Assembly: GCF_017353185.1 (NCBI RefSeq)
Contig: NZ_JAFMYV010000001.1
Span: 558,001 to 622,000, forward strand
Length of the DNA stretch: 64,000 nucleotides
Origin: Fibrella rubiginis
GTDB taxonomy: Bacteria > Bacteroidota > Bacteroidia > Cytophagales > Spirosomataceae
Reading direction: 5' to 3'
The translations under genes and the position numbers were made by a program. Shown in pieces: positions 17,398 through 25,670 of this stretch (positions within the stretch are counted from its first letter, which is position 1; each line of letters begins with the position of its first letter). Below the pieces are notes generated by a model. The model had not been told where the DNA came from. It made no database searches and saw only the letters and a list, made by a program, of their open reading frames with translations.

Positions 17398-20300
17398 TCA
17401 AAAACTTCCCAGGTAGCCTCTTGCCTTCAGAATGGGGGCAATGACGGTGTTGGCAAGCTCAACGGCGTTGGCCGACGATTTTGTGATTTCGATGCGTACG
17501 CACGTGACCGTATTCGATTTACCATCCGGGGTGGGGGCGAAGAAGACGTACCAGCCGTCGTTGATTTTTTCGCCCAGCAAAATCCGCTCCGGCGTACCCG
17601 TTTTGCCCGCCACCCTGCTGATGCTGATCTTCGACCGGCCGTTTGCGTTAGACTGCTCGATCATGAAATCGCGAAGCTTGTTGGCATAGGCCGAATCATT
17701 CGCCACGGCTACGCCTTTTTCCAGCGGCACGGGTTTGCCCGCCCGCCGCACCACGTAGCGTGAGGGCTGCATCAGCCCGGCGTTAGCCACTGAACCCGCC
17801 ATCCGGGCCATCGACATGGGCGTGGCTGATAGCTGCCCCTGTCCCCAGGCCAGCCCCGAAAACTCGCTTCGGTAGCGGCGGGGGTAGCGCAGATCTTTGT
17901 AGAGTTTTCGCCGTACCACAAACGACGAGTCGCGCCAGTGTTGCACAATGGCCTTGCGGTCGGCGGGGGTGTGGGGGTCGGTGAACGAGTAGCCACCTAC
18001 GTAGTCGACGTTCATGCCGGTGGCTAAGTACAGGGCAGCCAGTTCGTTATCCAGCCCCAGTTCGTTGGCGAGGCGAATAAAATACACGTTGCTGGACCGT
18101 ACAATGGCCGTGCGCATGTCTACATAGCCACCGCAGGGTTCGCTTTCGGCCACGCCACGCCGGATGATCTCACCGCAGCTGATGGCGTATTTTGTCTTTA
18201 CCCCGTCGATGCCCAGCCGGTTCATGCCCGCCGTGGCCGTAATGATTTTGGCGGTCGAACCGGGGGCGGTAGGGTAGGTCATGGCCAGATCGCGCTCGGT
18301 AACGAGGTAGGGGAGCTGCAGCCGTTCGCGGTCGCCCAGCAGCATCTCTTCGGGGCGGTTCAGGTTGGGCAGCGGGTGCATGGCCGACGTGAGTACCTCG
18401 CCCGATTTGGCGTCCATCACCACTACCGAGATCCGGTGTTCGTTGTACTTCGATTCGGCCAGGGCTTTCTGCAACTCCACCTGCAGGCCCGCATCCACGC
18501 TTAACCGGATGTCGCGGTTGCGGCGGCGGCGTTCGGCCACGGCTTCGCTCTCCAGCCCACCGCGCAGGGCCGGGGCCAGTTCTGAATAATCGTAAACCGG
18601 CAGTGTGATCTGTCGCTGCACCGGCGCGGTAAATCGGTCGGCGCGGTATTCGGTGGTGAGCAGGGGCATCTTACGCGGTTTATTGTCGAAACCGCGCAGG
18701 TCGCTAAGGTGGCTGGCTTCGGCAAAATAGCCGTTCTGCTGCCCCCAGAACAGTTTTGTGTTGGCATCACCCACCCAGAAGAACATCTGATTACCAAACG
18801 GGTAGTATCGCTCCGCCCGCCGGCTCGAACTGGTCAGCACACTCTTCGTATCCAGCCCAACCTGCTTTAGCTGAGGCATATTCCGCCGCACGGTGTCGGC
18901 GGAGCTGGTAGCCAGCACCCGCCCGGCGCGGTCATAGATGGTACCCGCCGCGAGGGCATCGGTAATGCGGCCAATGCGGGGGTTGTAGCTGTATACGGGT
19001 AGCCCGTTGCGCCCCACCACCCGCGCCGGACGTACGATGAATTTGTCCCAGCGAAGCAGGGCTACGTCGGCCGATTTTCCGGCCAAAATGAGTGTTCCCG
19101 CCAGAAAACCCATGATGCCCGTTGCCAGAACGGGGTCGTAGTGCTGCTCGATATAGGCGTGTTGCAAGGCCAGACCGGGGCGACTGGCAATGGCAAATAC
19201 CACACCCATGGCCGAGAGGTTGATGATCATGGACACCTTGCCATAGCTCAGAAACGGGACTGAAATACCCGTCAGGGGCAATAACCCCAGCGAACCGCCC
19301 GCAATCAGCAGAAACTGCACCCCCGTAGCCAGGGCAATGCCCGCGCCGAGGTAAAAGCTGAACGGTTGCCCCGCCCGCCGTGCGTGCAGCAGCGTGCGGT
19401 GGAGCAGCACAAACAAGAGCAGACAGACCGACACCAGCCCCGCCCAACCCAGTTCTTCGGCCAGACTGGGCAAAATCATATCGGTATGGGAAGCGGGCAT
19501 GGCGTTGGCGAACCCCTTGCCCAGGCCCTGCCCCGTCCAGCCGCCAGAGGCCATTGTCCAGAAACTGTGCGCCAGGTGGTCGCCGCCATACACATCATTG
19601 TTCCAGGGACTTAGCCACATGGCTTTGCGGTCGGCAAGGCGATCTCCCACAAACGGGATCTGATCACCGAAGGCAAAGGCGGCAATCACGAGCAGCAGCA
19701 ACATAGGCCCTTCGGCCAGCAGGGCGAGCCAACCCAGGGCCGTGGTCGACTTGGCGCGACCCGTTCCCAGCAGCAAGGCCACCGCCACCAGCAGGCCCAT
19801 CAGTGTAGCCAGTGTACCCGGCAAAAAGGCCAGCGCCACGCCGTAGGCCAACCCCGTAAGCAGGGTGATGCCCAGTGTGTTGCGGGCAATGGTATAGAAC
19901 AGGAGGAAGGTGAACCCCACCACCAGCGCCGGACCCATGTCGCCCAGGAGCAGGTAAATGCCCATCAGCAGGCCCGTTGCCACGAAGGCCCCCGCGCTTA
20001 CCCGCCACCGCCAGCGCAGATCGGGCAGGTTGCGGAGCTGCTCTTCGTTGGCCGCGAAAAAACCCGCCAGAAACAGGATAATGAGGTATTTGATCAGTTC
20101 TGAGGGTTGAAACAGCAGCCCGCCAATGCGCAGGTTCACCCGCACACCGCTACCCTCCGGCCCCGTTCCGATAAACAGCACGACGATGGCCAGGCTCACC
20201 GCCAGCAACAGCCAGGTCCAGCCCGTGAGCTTGAATGTGTTGCGACTGGCAATATTGGCCAGGGGGTCGAACCACCATTTAGTGTACCAGCGGCCAATGT

Positions 20301-21411
20301 TGATCTGCGAAATCAGGGCCATGCCCGCTAGTCCAATTGCCACGCCCTGCACGGCTTCGGCGCCATAAAAGGTGTCCTGCAAGGGGTCCTGAATGGCCAG
20401 CAGCGTCAGCACCGACAGGCCCGTGAGCAGCATGAGCACGGGCAGAAGCAGCGCGTCGGGGTGAAAACGGCGGAAGCTCCAGAAAATGTGTACCGCCCAG
20501 AATGCCAGCAGAAAACCCAGCGCCACAGCCCAGAACGCCAGCCGGAATTCGCCAGGGGTGCGCACCGTGAAGGCGTGATCCTGCTTTAACTGCCCGTATA
20601 CCACCGACCCGATGGGCCGCAGCGTGTGGGGACGACCCGTAAACGTGTACTCCACCGCCCGGCTTAGTTTGGCGGTGCCGCGCCGGGTGCCGAATTCCAT
20701 GCCAGGCCGCAACGGAATGACGCTGTAGCCCGCGTCGGGACTGAGACCCGCGAAGGCAAAATGGCCGGCCGCATCGGTGCGGGCGTAGGTGAGCTGGTCG
20801 GGGTCAGGGGCCTCAATGGCAGGGTCCGTGTTTTCGGGCTGGGGTTTGTGCTGCCGAAGCTGCACCAGCACGTCGGGCAGGGGGCGGGGCTCGTCGGCGG
20901 CGTCCTGCACAACGCCCGAAATAGTCAGTCCGCCCGCTCCCACCGTAGAGGGATATGGTTTTGGTCGACGTAACTCGCTGATATACAATAGCGAGTCAAA
21001 TCCCATCTGGAAGCGCGACAGCCGGAGCCGACTGCTGAAGTCGGTACCCCCAATGGCGGGTTGCCAGTCGGTAGGTACGGCAATACCCAGGCCGCGTTTG
21101 TTGATGGCCCCCACGTTGTCGAGCTGGTCGGTTCCTTCTTTTTTAGCCCGGTTGAGCCGGGCGGGCAGTGAATCAACGATCAGGTCAATGTCGCGCGGGT
21201 CGGTGTAATAAGTGCCTTTGGCGAGCAGGTTGCGCAGCGTGTTGGCTCGTACGCCCGCCCGCAGGTTCACCGCCGAGCCATTGGCATAGGCCTCGTCGGC
21301 GCGGTCCAGAATGGGGTCAAGGTTAAAAAATAACTGCACAAACAGCACCAGCAGCAGGGCCGTAGCGCCCAATAGGTAGATGCGTTCGTGATGGAAAAGC
21401 GTGTTTTTCAT
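17398..21411 (-). CDS. SEDS peptidoglycan glycosyltransferase fused to a class B PBP transpeptidase
   Basis: 1337 residues in one uninterrupted frame. Order: one membrane helix (11-30), a periplasmic region with a carboxypeptidase-regulatory/CNA-B-like beta domain (about 160-260), a polytopic FtsW/RodA unit (about 290-780), then a class B PBP (about 820-1337). SEDS marks: FQPSEL (434-439), LLGDMGPALV with the catalytic-type Asp D491, TGQGLGKGFANAMPASHTD, GLLPLTGISVPFLSYG. PBP marks: TIYDRAGRVLA, S1052-T-A-K1055, S1106-S-N1108, K1270-T-G. Both catalytic centres are intact, so it should polymerise lipid II glycan and crosslink it. These two activities are normally separate RodA-PBP2 or FtsW-PBP3 proteins. 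The kinase gene lies 8 nt upstream. Confidence 0.93.
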   Translation of the reverse strand: MKNTLFHHERIYLLGATALLLVLFVQLFFNLDPILDRADEAYANGSAVNLRAGVRANTLRNLLAKGTYYTDPRDIDLIVDSLPARLNRAKKEGTDQLDNVGAINKRGLGIAVPTDWQPAIGGTDFSSRLRLSRFQMGFDSLLYISELRRPKPYPSTVGAGGLTISGVVQDAADEPRPLPDVLVQLRQHKPQPENTDPAIEAPDPDQLTYARTDAAGHFAFAGLSPDAGYSVIPLRPGMEFGTRRGTAKLSRAVEYTFTGRPHTLRPIGSVVYGQLKQDHAFTVRTPGEFRLAFWAVALGFLLAFWAVHIFWSFRRFHPDALLLPVLMLLTGLSVLTLLAIQDPLQDTFYGAEAVQGVAIGLAGMALISQINIGRWYTKWWFDPLANIASRNTFKLTGWTWLLLAVSLAIVVLFIGTGPEGSGVRVNLRIGGLLFQPSELIKYLIILFLAGFFAANEEQLRNLPDLRWRWRVSAGAFVATGLLMGIYLLLGDMGPALVVGFTFLLFYTIARNTLGITLLTGLAYGVALAFLPGTLATLMGLLVAVALLLGTGRAKSTTALGWLALLAEGPMLLLLVIAAFAFGDQIPFVGDRLADRKAMWLSPWNNDVYGGDHLAHSFWTMASGGWTGQGLGKGFANAMPASHTDMILPSLAEELGWAGLVSVCLLLFVLLHRTLLHARRAGQPFSFYLGAGIALATGVQFLLIAGGSLGLLPLTGISVPFLSYGKVSMIINLSAMGVVFAIASRPGLALQHAYIEQHYDPVLATGIMGFLAGTLILAGKSADVALLRWDKFIVRPARVVGRNGLPVYSYNPRIGRITDALAAGTIYDRAGRVLATSSADTVRRNMPQLKQVGLDTKSVLTSSSRRAERYYPFGNQMFFWVGDANTKLFWGQQNGYFAEASHLSDLRGFDNKPRKMPLLTTEYRADRFTAPVQRQITLPVYDYSELAPALRGGLESEAVAERRRRNRDIRLSVDAGLQVELQKALAESKYNEHRISVVVMDAKSGEVLTSAMHPLPNLNRPEEMLLGDRERLQLPYLVTERDLAMTYPTAPGSTAKIITATAGMNRLGIDGVKTKYAISCGEIIRRGVAESEPCGGYVDMRTAIVRSSNVYFIRLANELGLDNELAALYLATGMNVDYVGGYSFTDPHTPADRKAIVQHWRDSSFVVRRKLYKDLRYPRRYRSEFSGLAWGQGQLSATPMSMARMAGSVANAGLMQPSRYVVRRAGKPVPLEKGVAVANDSAYANKLRDFMIEQSNANGRSKISISRVAGKTGTPERILLGEKINDGWYVFFAPTPDGKSNTVTCVRIEITKSSANAVELANTVIAPILKARGYLGSF

Positions 21412-21419
21412 AAAGGGTA

Positions 21420-22784
21420 TTAAAACGTCGTATCCCGCTGCATGGTGGCTGCCGAATCCAGCTCACTATCCCGACCCCGGCCCCGACGGCGACCATGGTC
21501 ATCGTCGCCATTCTCACTGCGTTCCTGCGGGGCGGGGGTATCCTGAACGGGTTCTTCGGCAACGGTGTCGCTGCTGGGCTGTGTGTCTTCCGTTGCGGTG
21601 GCTTCGGTAGTTGTAGACCGGGGTATTGATGGCTGATACAACATGCTCGAATCAACGGGTGTGGCCGTAGCCGTTGAATCAACGGGCGGATACAAGCCTT
21701 CGGCGGGGCGTTTCTGGTTGAGAAACACAAACAGCAGCACAATGACCCCTACTACGCCAACGCCGCCAAAAAACCACCACATGCTCCGGTCTGGGGCCGG
21801 CTCGTCATACACCGGCTCTTCATAGACGGGTGGCGCATACACCGGTTCGGGTTTAGGGGCGGGTGACGCAACCGTCCAGCCCGCCGATGCCATAGCGTCG
21901 GCGTTGACCTGGCTATTGGGCGAATTGGCCCGCAACAGTTCTACCTTGGCCTGTTCCAGCAGCAGCTCCAGCACGTTGGCACTTTGCAGCCGCTGCCCCG
22001 GATCTTTCAGCAGCATCTGCCGGATTGCTTCCGACAAACTAGGTGGTAAGAATTGATTGTCAGTTAGTTGTGGTGGTGAAGGCTGCGCCGTCAGCACCTG
22101 TTTCATGAATGAGGCCAGGCCCGCATCGTTGTGTAGCACAAACGGTACTTGCCCGGTAAGGGCTTCGTAGAGCACCACACCCAGGGCATAATAATCTGAC
22201 GCGATATTTACCTGTCGCGGGTCATCGAATTGCTCCGGGGCGGCATATTCGTAGGTCATCAGCGACTGCCCGGTGCGGGTTCGGGTGCTGTCGTTGGCCT
22301 GAATTTTGGCAATGCCAAAGTCGGTCAGCAGAAAGTGCAGTTCACCGCTGATGAGCCGCCGATACAGGATATTTTCGGGCTTGATGTCGCGGTGAACAAT
22401 GCCCCGTTCGTGGATGGCTTTGAAGGCCTCGGCCATCTGCAACCCCAACCGGGTCACGGTGGATAGGGGAAGGTGGCCTTCGGTTTTCAGCAGCGAGCGC
22501 ACGTCGCCGCCTTCCACAAAGTCCATGACCATATAAGGCATGGCGGCCTCCAGCTGCATCTCGCGCACCTTCACCACGTTGGGGTGCTCGATGCCCGTCA
22601 TAATCTCTGATTCGCGGGTAAACCGGCGGAGCGTGTCGGGGTCGGTGTTGAGCGCAAACTGCTTGATCGCCACCAGGTCGCCGGTGGGGCGATGGCGGGC
22701 TTTGAGCACCCGCGCGTTGCCCCGTCCCAACTCGCTAATGATCTCGTAATCAGGAAAATTAACGTTAAAACTGACTGTCGGCAT
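21420..22784 (-). CDS. Transmembrane Ser/Thr protein kinase (downstream paralogue)
   Basis: 454 residues. Cytoplasmic kinase domain (about 12-275) with the Gly-rich loop ELGRGNARVLKAR, VAIK Lys (K41), HRDIKPEN (D133, N138), DFG (D155) and APEQF (182-186). An activation loop rich in Thr/Ser (NDSTRTRTGQSLMT) is a likely autophosphorylation site. A Pro/Tyr-rich juxtamembrane stretch leads to one membrane helix (336-356) and a short Thr/Ser-rich, Asp/Glu-rich periplasmic tail without PASTA repeats. Its start overlaps the end of the first kinase gene by 20 nt, so translation is probably coupled. Likely targets are the adjacent SEDS-PBP and FHA proteins (inference). Confidence 0.93.
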   Translation of the reverse strand: MPTVSFNVNFPDYEIISELGRGNARVLKARHRPTGDLVAIKQFALNTDPDTLRRFTRESEIMTGIEHPNVVKVREMQLEAAMPYMVMDFVEGGDVRSLLKTEGHLPLSTVTRLGLQMAEAFKAIHERGIVHRDIKPENILYRRLISGELHFLLTDFGIAKIQANDSTRTRTGQSLMTYEYAAPEQFDDPRQVNIASDYYALGVVLYEALTGQVPFVLHNDAGLASFMKQVLTAQPSPPQLTDNQFLPPSLSEAIRQMLLKDPGQRLQSANVLELLLEQAKVELLRANSPNSQVNADAMASAGWTVASPAPKPEPVYAPPVYEEPVYDEPAPDRSMWWFFGGVGVVGVIVLLFVFLNQKRPAEGLYPPVDSTATATPVDSSMLYQPSIPRSTTTEATATEDTQPSSDTVAEEPVQDTPAPQERSENGDDDHGRRRGRGRDSELDSAATMQRDTTF

Positions 22785-24426
22785 CGGTAGTTGGAGCGGG
22801 TGGATGGAGGTCTGGAATATCGGGAGAGTCGTAGGCTATAATCTTCGCCCGGACGCTGGTTCCTCGTCGGCTGTCGGGCGCTGAACGCGTAAGTTCGTCG
22901 TAGGGGCCAATGTTGGCGAAATAGATGTTTGTGGTCGAAAAAACGTCGCCGCTTTCTTTGATGTACGAAATTCGCACCCTGATTCTGGTGAAGGTTAGCT
23001 TGGTCGGATTTTCGAGGCGTACCTGTAGGTTGCTTATACCGCCGAGCAGGCCAGTTTTAAAACCAACCACCTGCACCGACACGAGCTTGGCCAGTTTGGC
23101 ATTTTCCAGACGGTGCTCCAGGGCGAGTGCCTCTGCCGCCGCCCGTTTTTCGGCAGCTGTTGAGTCGCGCCGAACAGGTTTACGGCTGGCTACCGAATCA
23201 ACGGCGGCACTGTCGGCCGTTTCTGGTTCGTTGCTCGAAAAGATGCTACTCAGGCCGGTTGTCTCACGGGCGGGTGTTGCTGTGCTCTTGCCCGGCGCCG
23301 GCTTTTTCAGTTCGTTATACACCACAAACGCGCCCACCAGCAGCACTGTAGCCAGTACGGTAGCCAAAATAATTCGGCCGTTGATGCCGCCACTGCGCGG
23401 TGTAACGGTTTGTGGGTCAGTGACTTCTGTTGCAGGGGCAGCTGCCGGAGCCGCCACCGGAGCGGGGGCTGTTTTGCGCCGTTCTGGCGTGGCAGGCTCA
23501 ACGGGAATGGGCTGCGCTGCCGGTGCTTCCGTCTTGATACCGGCAATGGTGGCGTCGGGGATGACGTCATTCTGTTCCGCCAGTAACTGCTCGATTTCAG
23601 CCTGTTTCAGCGCCACCTTCACCGCGTCGGGCTGATGAATCCGTTCCGACGCCCGCTTGCGTAACAGCCCCTGAAGGAGGTTAGCCAGGCTAATGGGCAG
23701 GGGCCGTTCGAGGGTGGTGTCCAGGTTAGGGGCCTGGGTCAGCACCATGTTCATAAACGTAACGATGCCCACGCCCTCGGTCATGGCAAAGGGCACATGG
23801 CCATTGAGGCACTCAAACAGCACGACCCCCAGCGAGTAATAGTCCGTGGCGGCGCTCACGTTTTTGGGGTCTTCAAACTGCTCCGGCGAGGCATACTCGT
23901 AGGTCATCAGCGACTGCCCCGTCACGGTGGCGGGCTGTTCGCGGAGGCGGGCAATGCCAAAATCGGTGAGCAGAAAATGCAGTTCACCGCTGGGCAACTG
24001 CCGGTAGAGAATATTCTCCGGCTTGATGTCGCGGTGAACAACGCCTTGATTATGAATGACTTTGAATGCTTCGATTACCTGCAGTCCCAGCCGGACGGTG
24101 GTGGCTACGGGCAGCGTCTGGTTTTCGTCGAGCAGTTGGCGCACGCTGCCGCCCTCGACCAGTTCCATCACGATATAGGGCAGGGCGGCGTCGAGCCGTA
24201 CCTCGCGCACCCGCACAATGTTGGGGTGGATGAGGCGCGTCATAATCTCCGATTCCTGCTGGAAACGCTGTAGTGTGCCCTCGTCCGTGTTGAGGGCGAA
24301 GTGTTTGATAGCCACCAGTTCGCCACTGGCATCGTGCCGGGCTTTCAGCACGCGCGCGTTCCCCCTGCCGAGTTCGCCCAGCACGGTATAGCCCGGAAAA
24401 TGCGTGTTGAAACTAACAGTGGCCAT
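22765..24426 (-). CDS. Transmembrane Ser/Thr protein kinase (upstream paralogue) with periplasmic domain
   Basis: 553 residues. The kinase domain (about 12-275) is closely related to its downstream neighbour: same opening (TVSFN, ELGRGNARVLKARH), VAIK K41, HRDIKPEN at 131-138, DFG at 155-157, SPEQF. Then an Ala/Pro-rich juxtamembrane stretch, one membrane helix (352-370) and a larger periplasmic part. That part has a charged region and a beta-rich C-terminal domain (about 440-540: SVQVVGFKTG, ISNLQVRLENPTKL, FTRIRVRISYIKESGD). I do not recognise this domain; it could be the sensor. No PASTA repeats. Confidence 0.93.
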   Translation of the reverse strand: MATVSFNTHFPGYTVLGELGRGNARVLKARHDASGELVAIKHFALNTDEGTLQRFQQESEIMTRLIHPNIVRVREVRLDAALPYIVMELVEGGSVRQLLDENQTLPVATTVRLGLQVIEAFKVIHNQGVVHRDIKPENILYRQLPSGELHFLLTDFGIARLREQPATVTGQSLMTYEYASPEQFEDPKNVSAATDYYSLGVVLFECLNGHVPFAMTEGVGIVTFMNMVLTQAPNLDTTLERPLPISLANLLQGLLRKRASERIHQPDAVKVALKQAEIEQLLAEQNDVIPDATIAGIKTEAPAAQPIPVEPATPERRKTAPAPVAAPAAAPATEVTDPQTVTPRSGGINGRIILATVLATVLLVGAFVVYNELKKPAPGKSTATPARETTGLSSIFSSNEPETADSAAVDSVASRKPVRRDSTAAEKRAAAEALALEHRLENAKLAKLVSVQVVGFKTGLLGGISNLQVRLENPTKLTFTRIRVRISYIKESGDVFSTTNIYFANIGPYDELTRSAPDSRRGTSVRAKIIAYDSPDIPDLHPPAPTTDADSQF

Positions 24427-24456
24427 TGTAAGAGACTAACGTTGAGTAGGTGTGGT

Positions 24457-25521
24457 TCATCGAATTATGAAAAAGTAGGTAACCGCCGCCATAACGGCCA
24501 GCAACGCCCCAATAAGCCACCAATTGCCCGAAGGGTCGGCATTGGTCTCAACGGGCGGGGTAACGGCTGGCTGGCTGACCGGTGTTGGTAATTCATTCGT
24601 TGGCGTTAACTCCGTATCGGCCGTGATTAGTTCAGCCGGTTTGTTTTCGGGCAAATCCATTGTGTGGGGCTGTGGAGGATTCAACGCCAGCACGACCGTA
24701 ATGTTATCCTGGCCGCCTGCTTCGTTGGCCAGCCGGATGAGTTCATCTATCTGTTCGTCTAGAGTATTTTGCTCGAAAGCAACGTCGCGCAATACGCCTT
24801 TAATCATGGCGCGGGTGATCATATCGGTAAGGCCGTCGCTACAAAGCAGCAGCCCGTCGCCAGGCAGAAAATCGGTTTCTCCCGACTCCAGAAAGTCTGT
24901 GTCGTCGATCCGGTGCGGGGCCGACCCTACCGTGCGCAGCACTTCGTTACGGCGCGGGTGATGCATGGCTTCGGCTTCGGTAAGCTGATTGGCATCTTCC
25001 CGAACCCCCACCACCGAATGGTCGCTCGTGATTTTGTCGAGCAGCATGGTTCGTTCATCCGAAGCCTCAGCAGACTCCACCACCTGTGCCCGGAACCGGT
25101 ACAGTCGGGTGTCGCCGACGTGTACGTAATACACCTTGTTGGTCTGGTTGTCGGTCACGGCAGCGGTCAGTACGCAACACATCATAGACAGGCCCGGCTC
25201 TTTGCGTCGTTCCTGATCAATCTGGTTGTTGGCGTAGATTACAGCTTCACGGAGCATCGTCAGGGTGTCGCCGGTGGGGGTTTCCATGTAGCGCAAAATG
25301 GCCTCACGGGCAATAGTCGAGGCCCGTTCGCCCCCCGCGTAGCCACCCACACCGTCGATGACAACCAGCAACGCCGACGGATTGCCCATCAGCGCGTCGG
25401 GCTGGTGTTCTGTGGGTTCACGCTTGTCCGCCGACCAGATGGGCTGGCAGATAAAGGTGTCCTGATTATCGCGCCGTTGCCGCCCCACGTCGGTGCGTCC
25501 GGCCAAGTGTACGTGCATCAT
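24457..25521 (-). CDS. Membrane-anchored PP2C-type Ser/Thr phosphatase
   Basis: 354 residues. PPM/PP2C motifs in order: GRQRRDNQDTF (D21), VVIDGVGGYAGGERAS (metal-binding D56-G57), LLLCSDGLTDMI and GGQDNITVVLAL. A Thr/Pro-rich linker leads to one C-terminal membrane helix (about 333-354), so the phosphatase domain is cytoplasmic. Actinobacterial PstP has the same one-helix form. It should reverse the phosphorylation made by the two kinases encoded downstream; the gap to the first kinase is 30 nt. Confidence 0.93.
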   Translation of the reverse strand: MMHVHLAGRTDVGRQRRDNQDTFICQPIWSADKREPTEHQPDALMGNPSALLVVIDGVGGYAGGERASTIAREAILRYMETPTGDTLTMLREAVIYANNQIDQERRKEPGLSMMCCVLTAAVTDNQTNKVYYVHVGDTRLYRFRAQVVESAEASDERTMLLDKITSDHSVVGVREDANQLTEAEAMHHPRRNEVLRTVGSAPHRIDDTDFLESGETDFLPGDGLLLCSDGLTDMITRAMIKGVLRDVAFEQNTLDEQIDELIRLANEAGGQDNITVVLALNPPQPHTMDLPENKPAELITADTELTPTNELPTPVSQPAVTPPVETNADPSGNWWLIGALLAVMAAVTYFFIIR

Positions 25522-25537
25522 AATGTATCGCTACGGC

Positions 25538-25609
25538 TTACTGGGGCAGGTTCCGAAAATGTTGAACCACCACAAAGCCGACGAAAAGGAGCAGGATAAA
25601 AGAAAGCAT
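25538..25609 (-). CDS. Possible 23-residue single-span membrane peptide
   Basis: ATG to TAA encodes MLSFILLLFVGFVVVQHFRN plus LPQ: one hydrophobic helix of about 16 residues and a short basic/polar tail. It sits between the FHA gene and the phosphatase gene, 16 nt before the latter, in the same direction, so it would be on the same transcript. Composition and position argue for a real small protein; the size alone cannot prove it. Confidence 0.4.
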   Translation of the reverse strand: MLSFILLLFVGFVVVQHFRNLPQ

Positions 25610-25670
25610 AAGGGGGCCGGAATGACAATTTCGTCCGTAGACAGTAAACGTTAGCCTTTTCGCATTAAAC

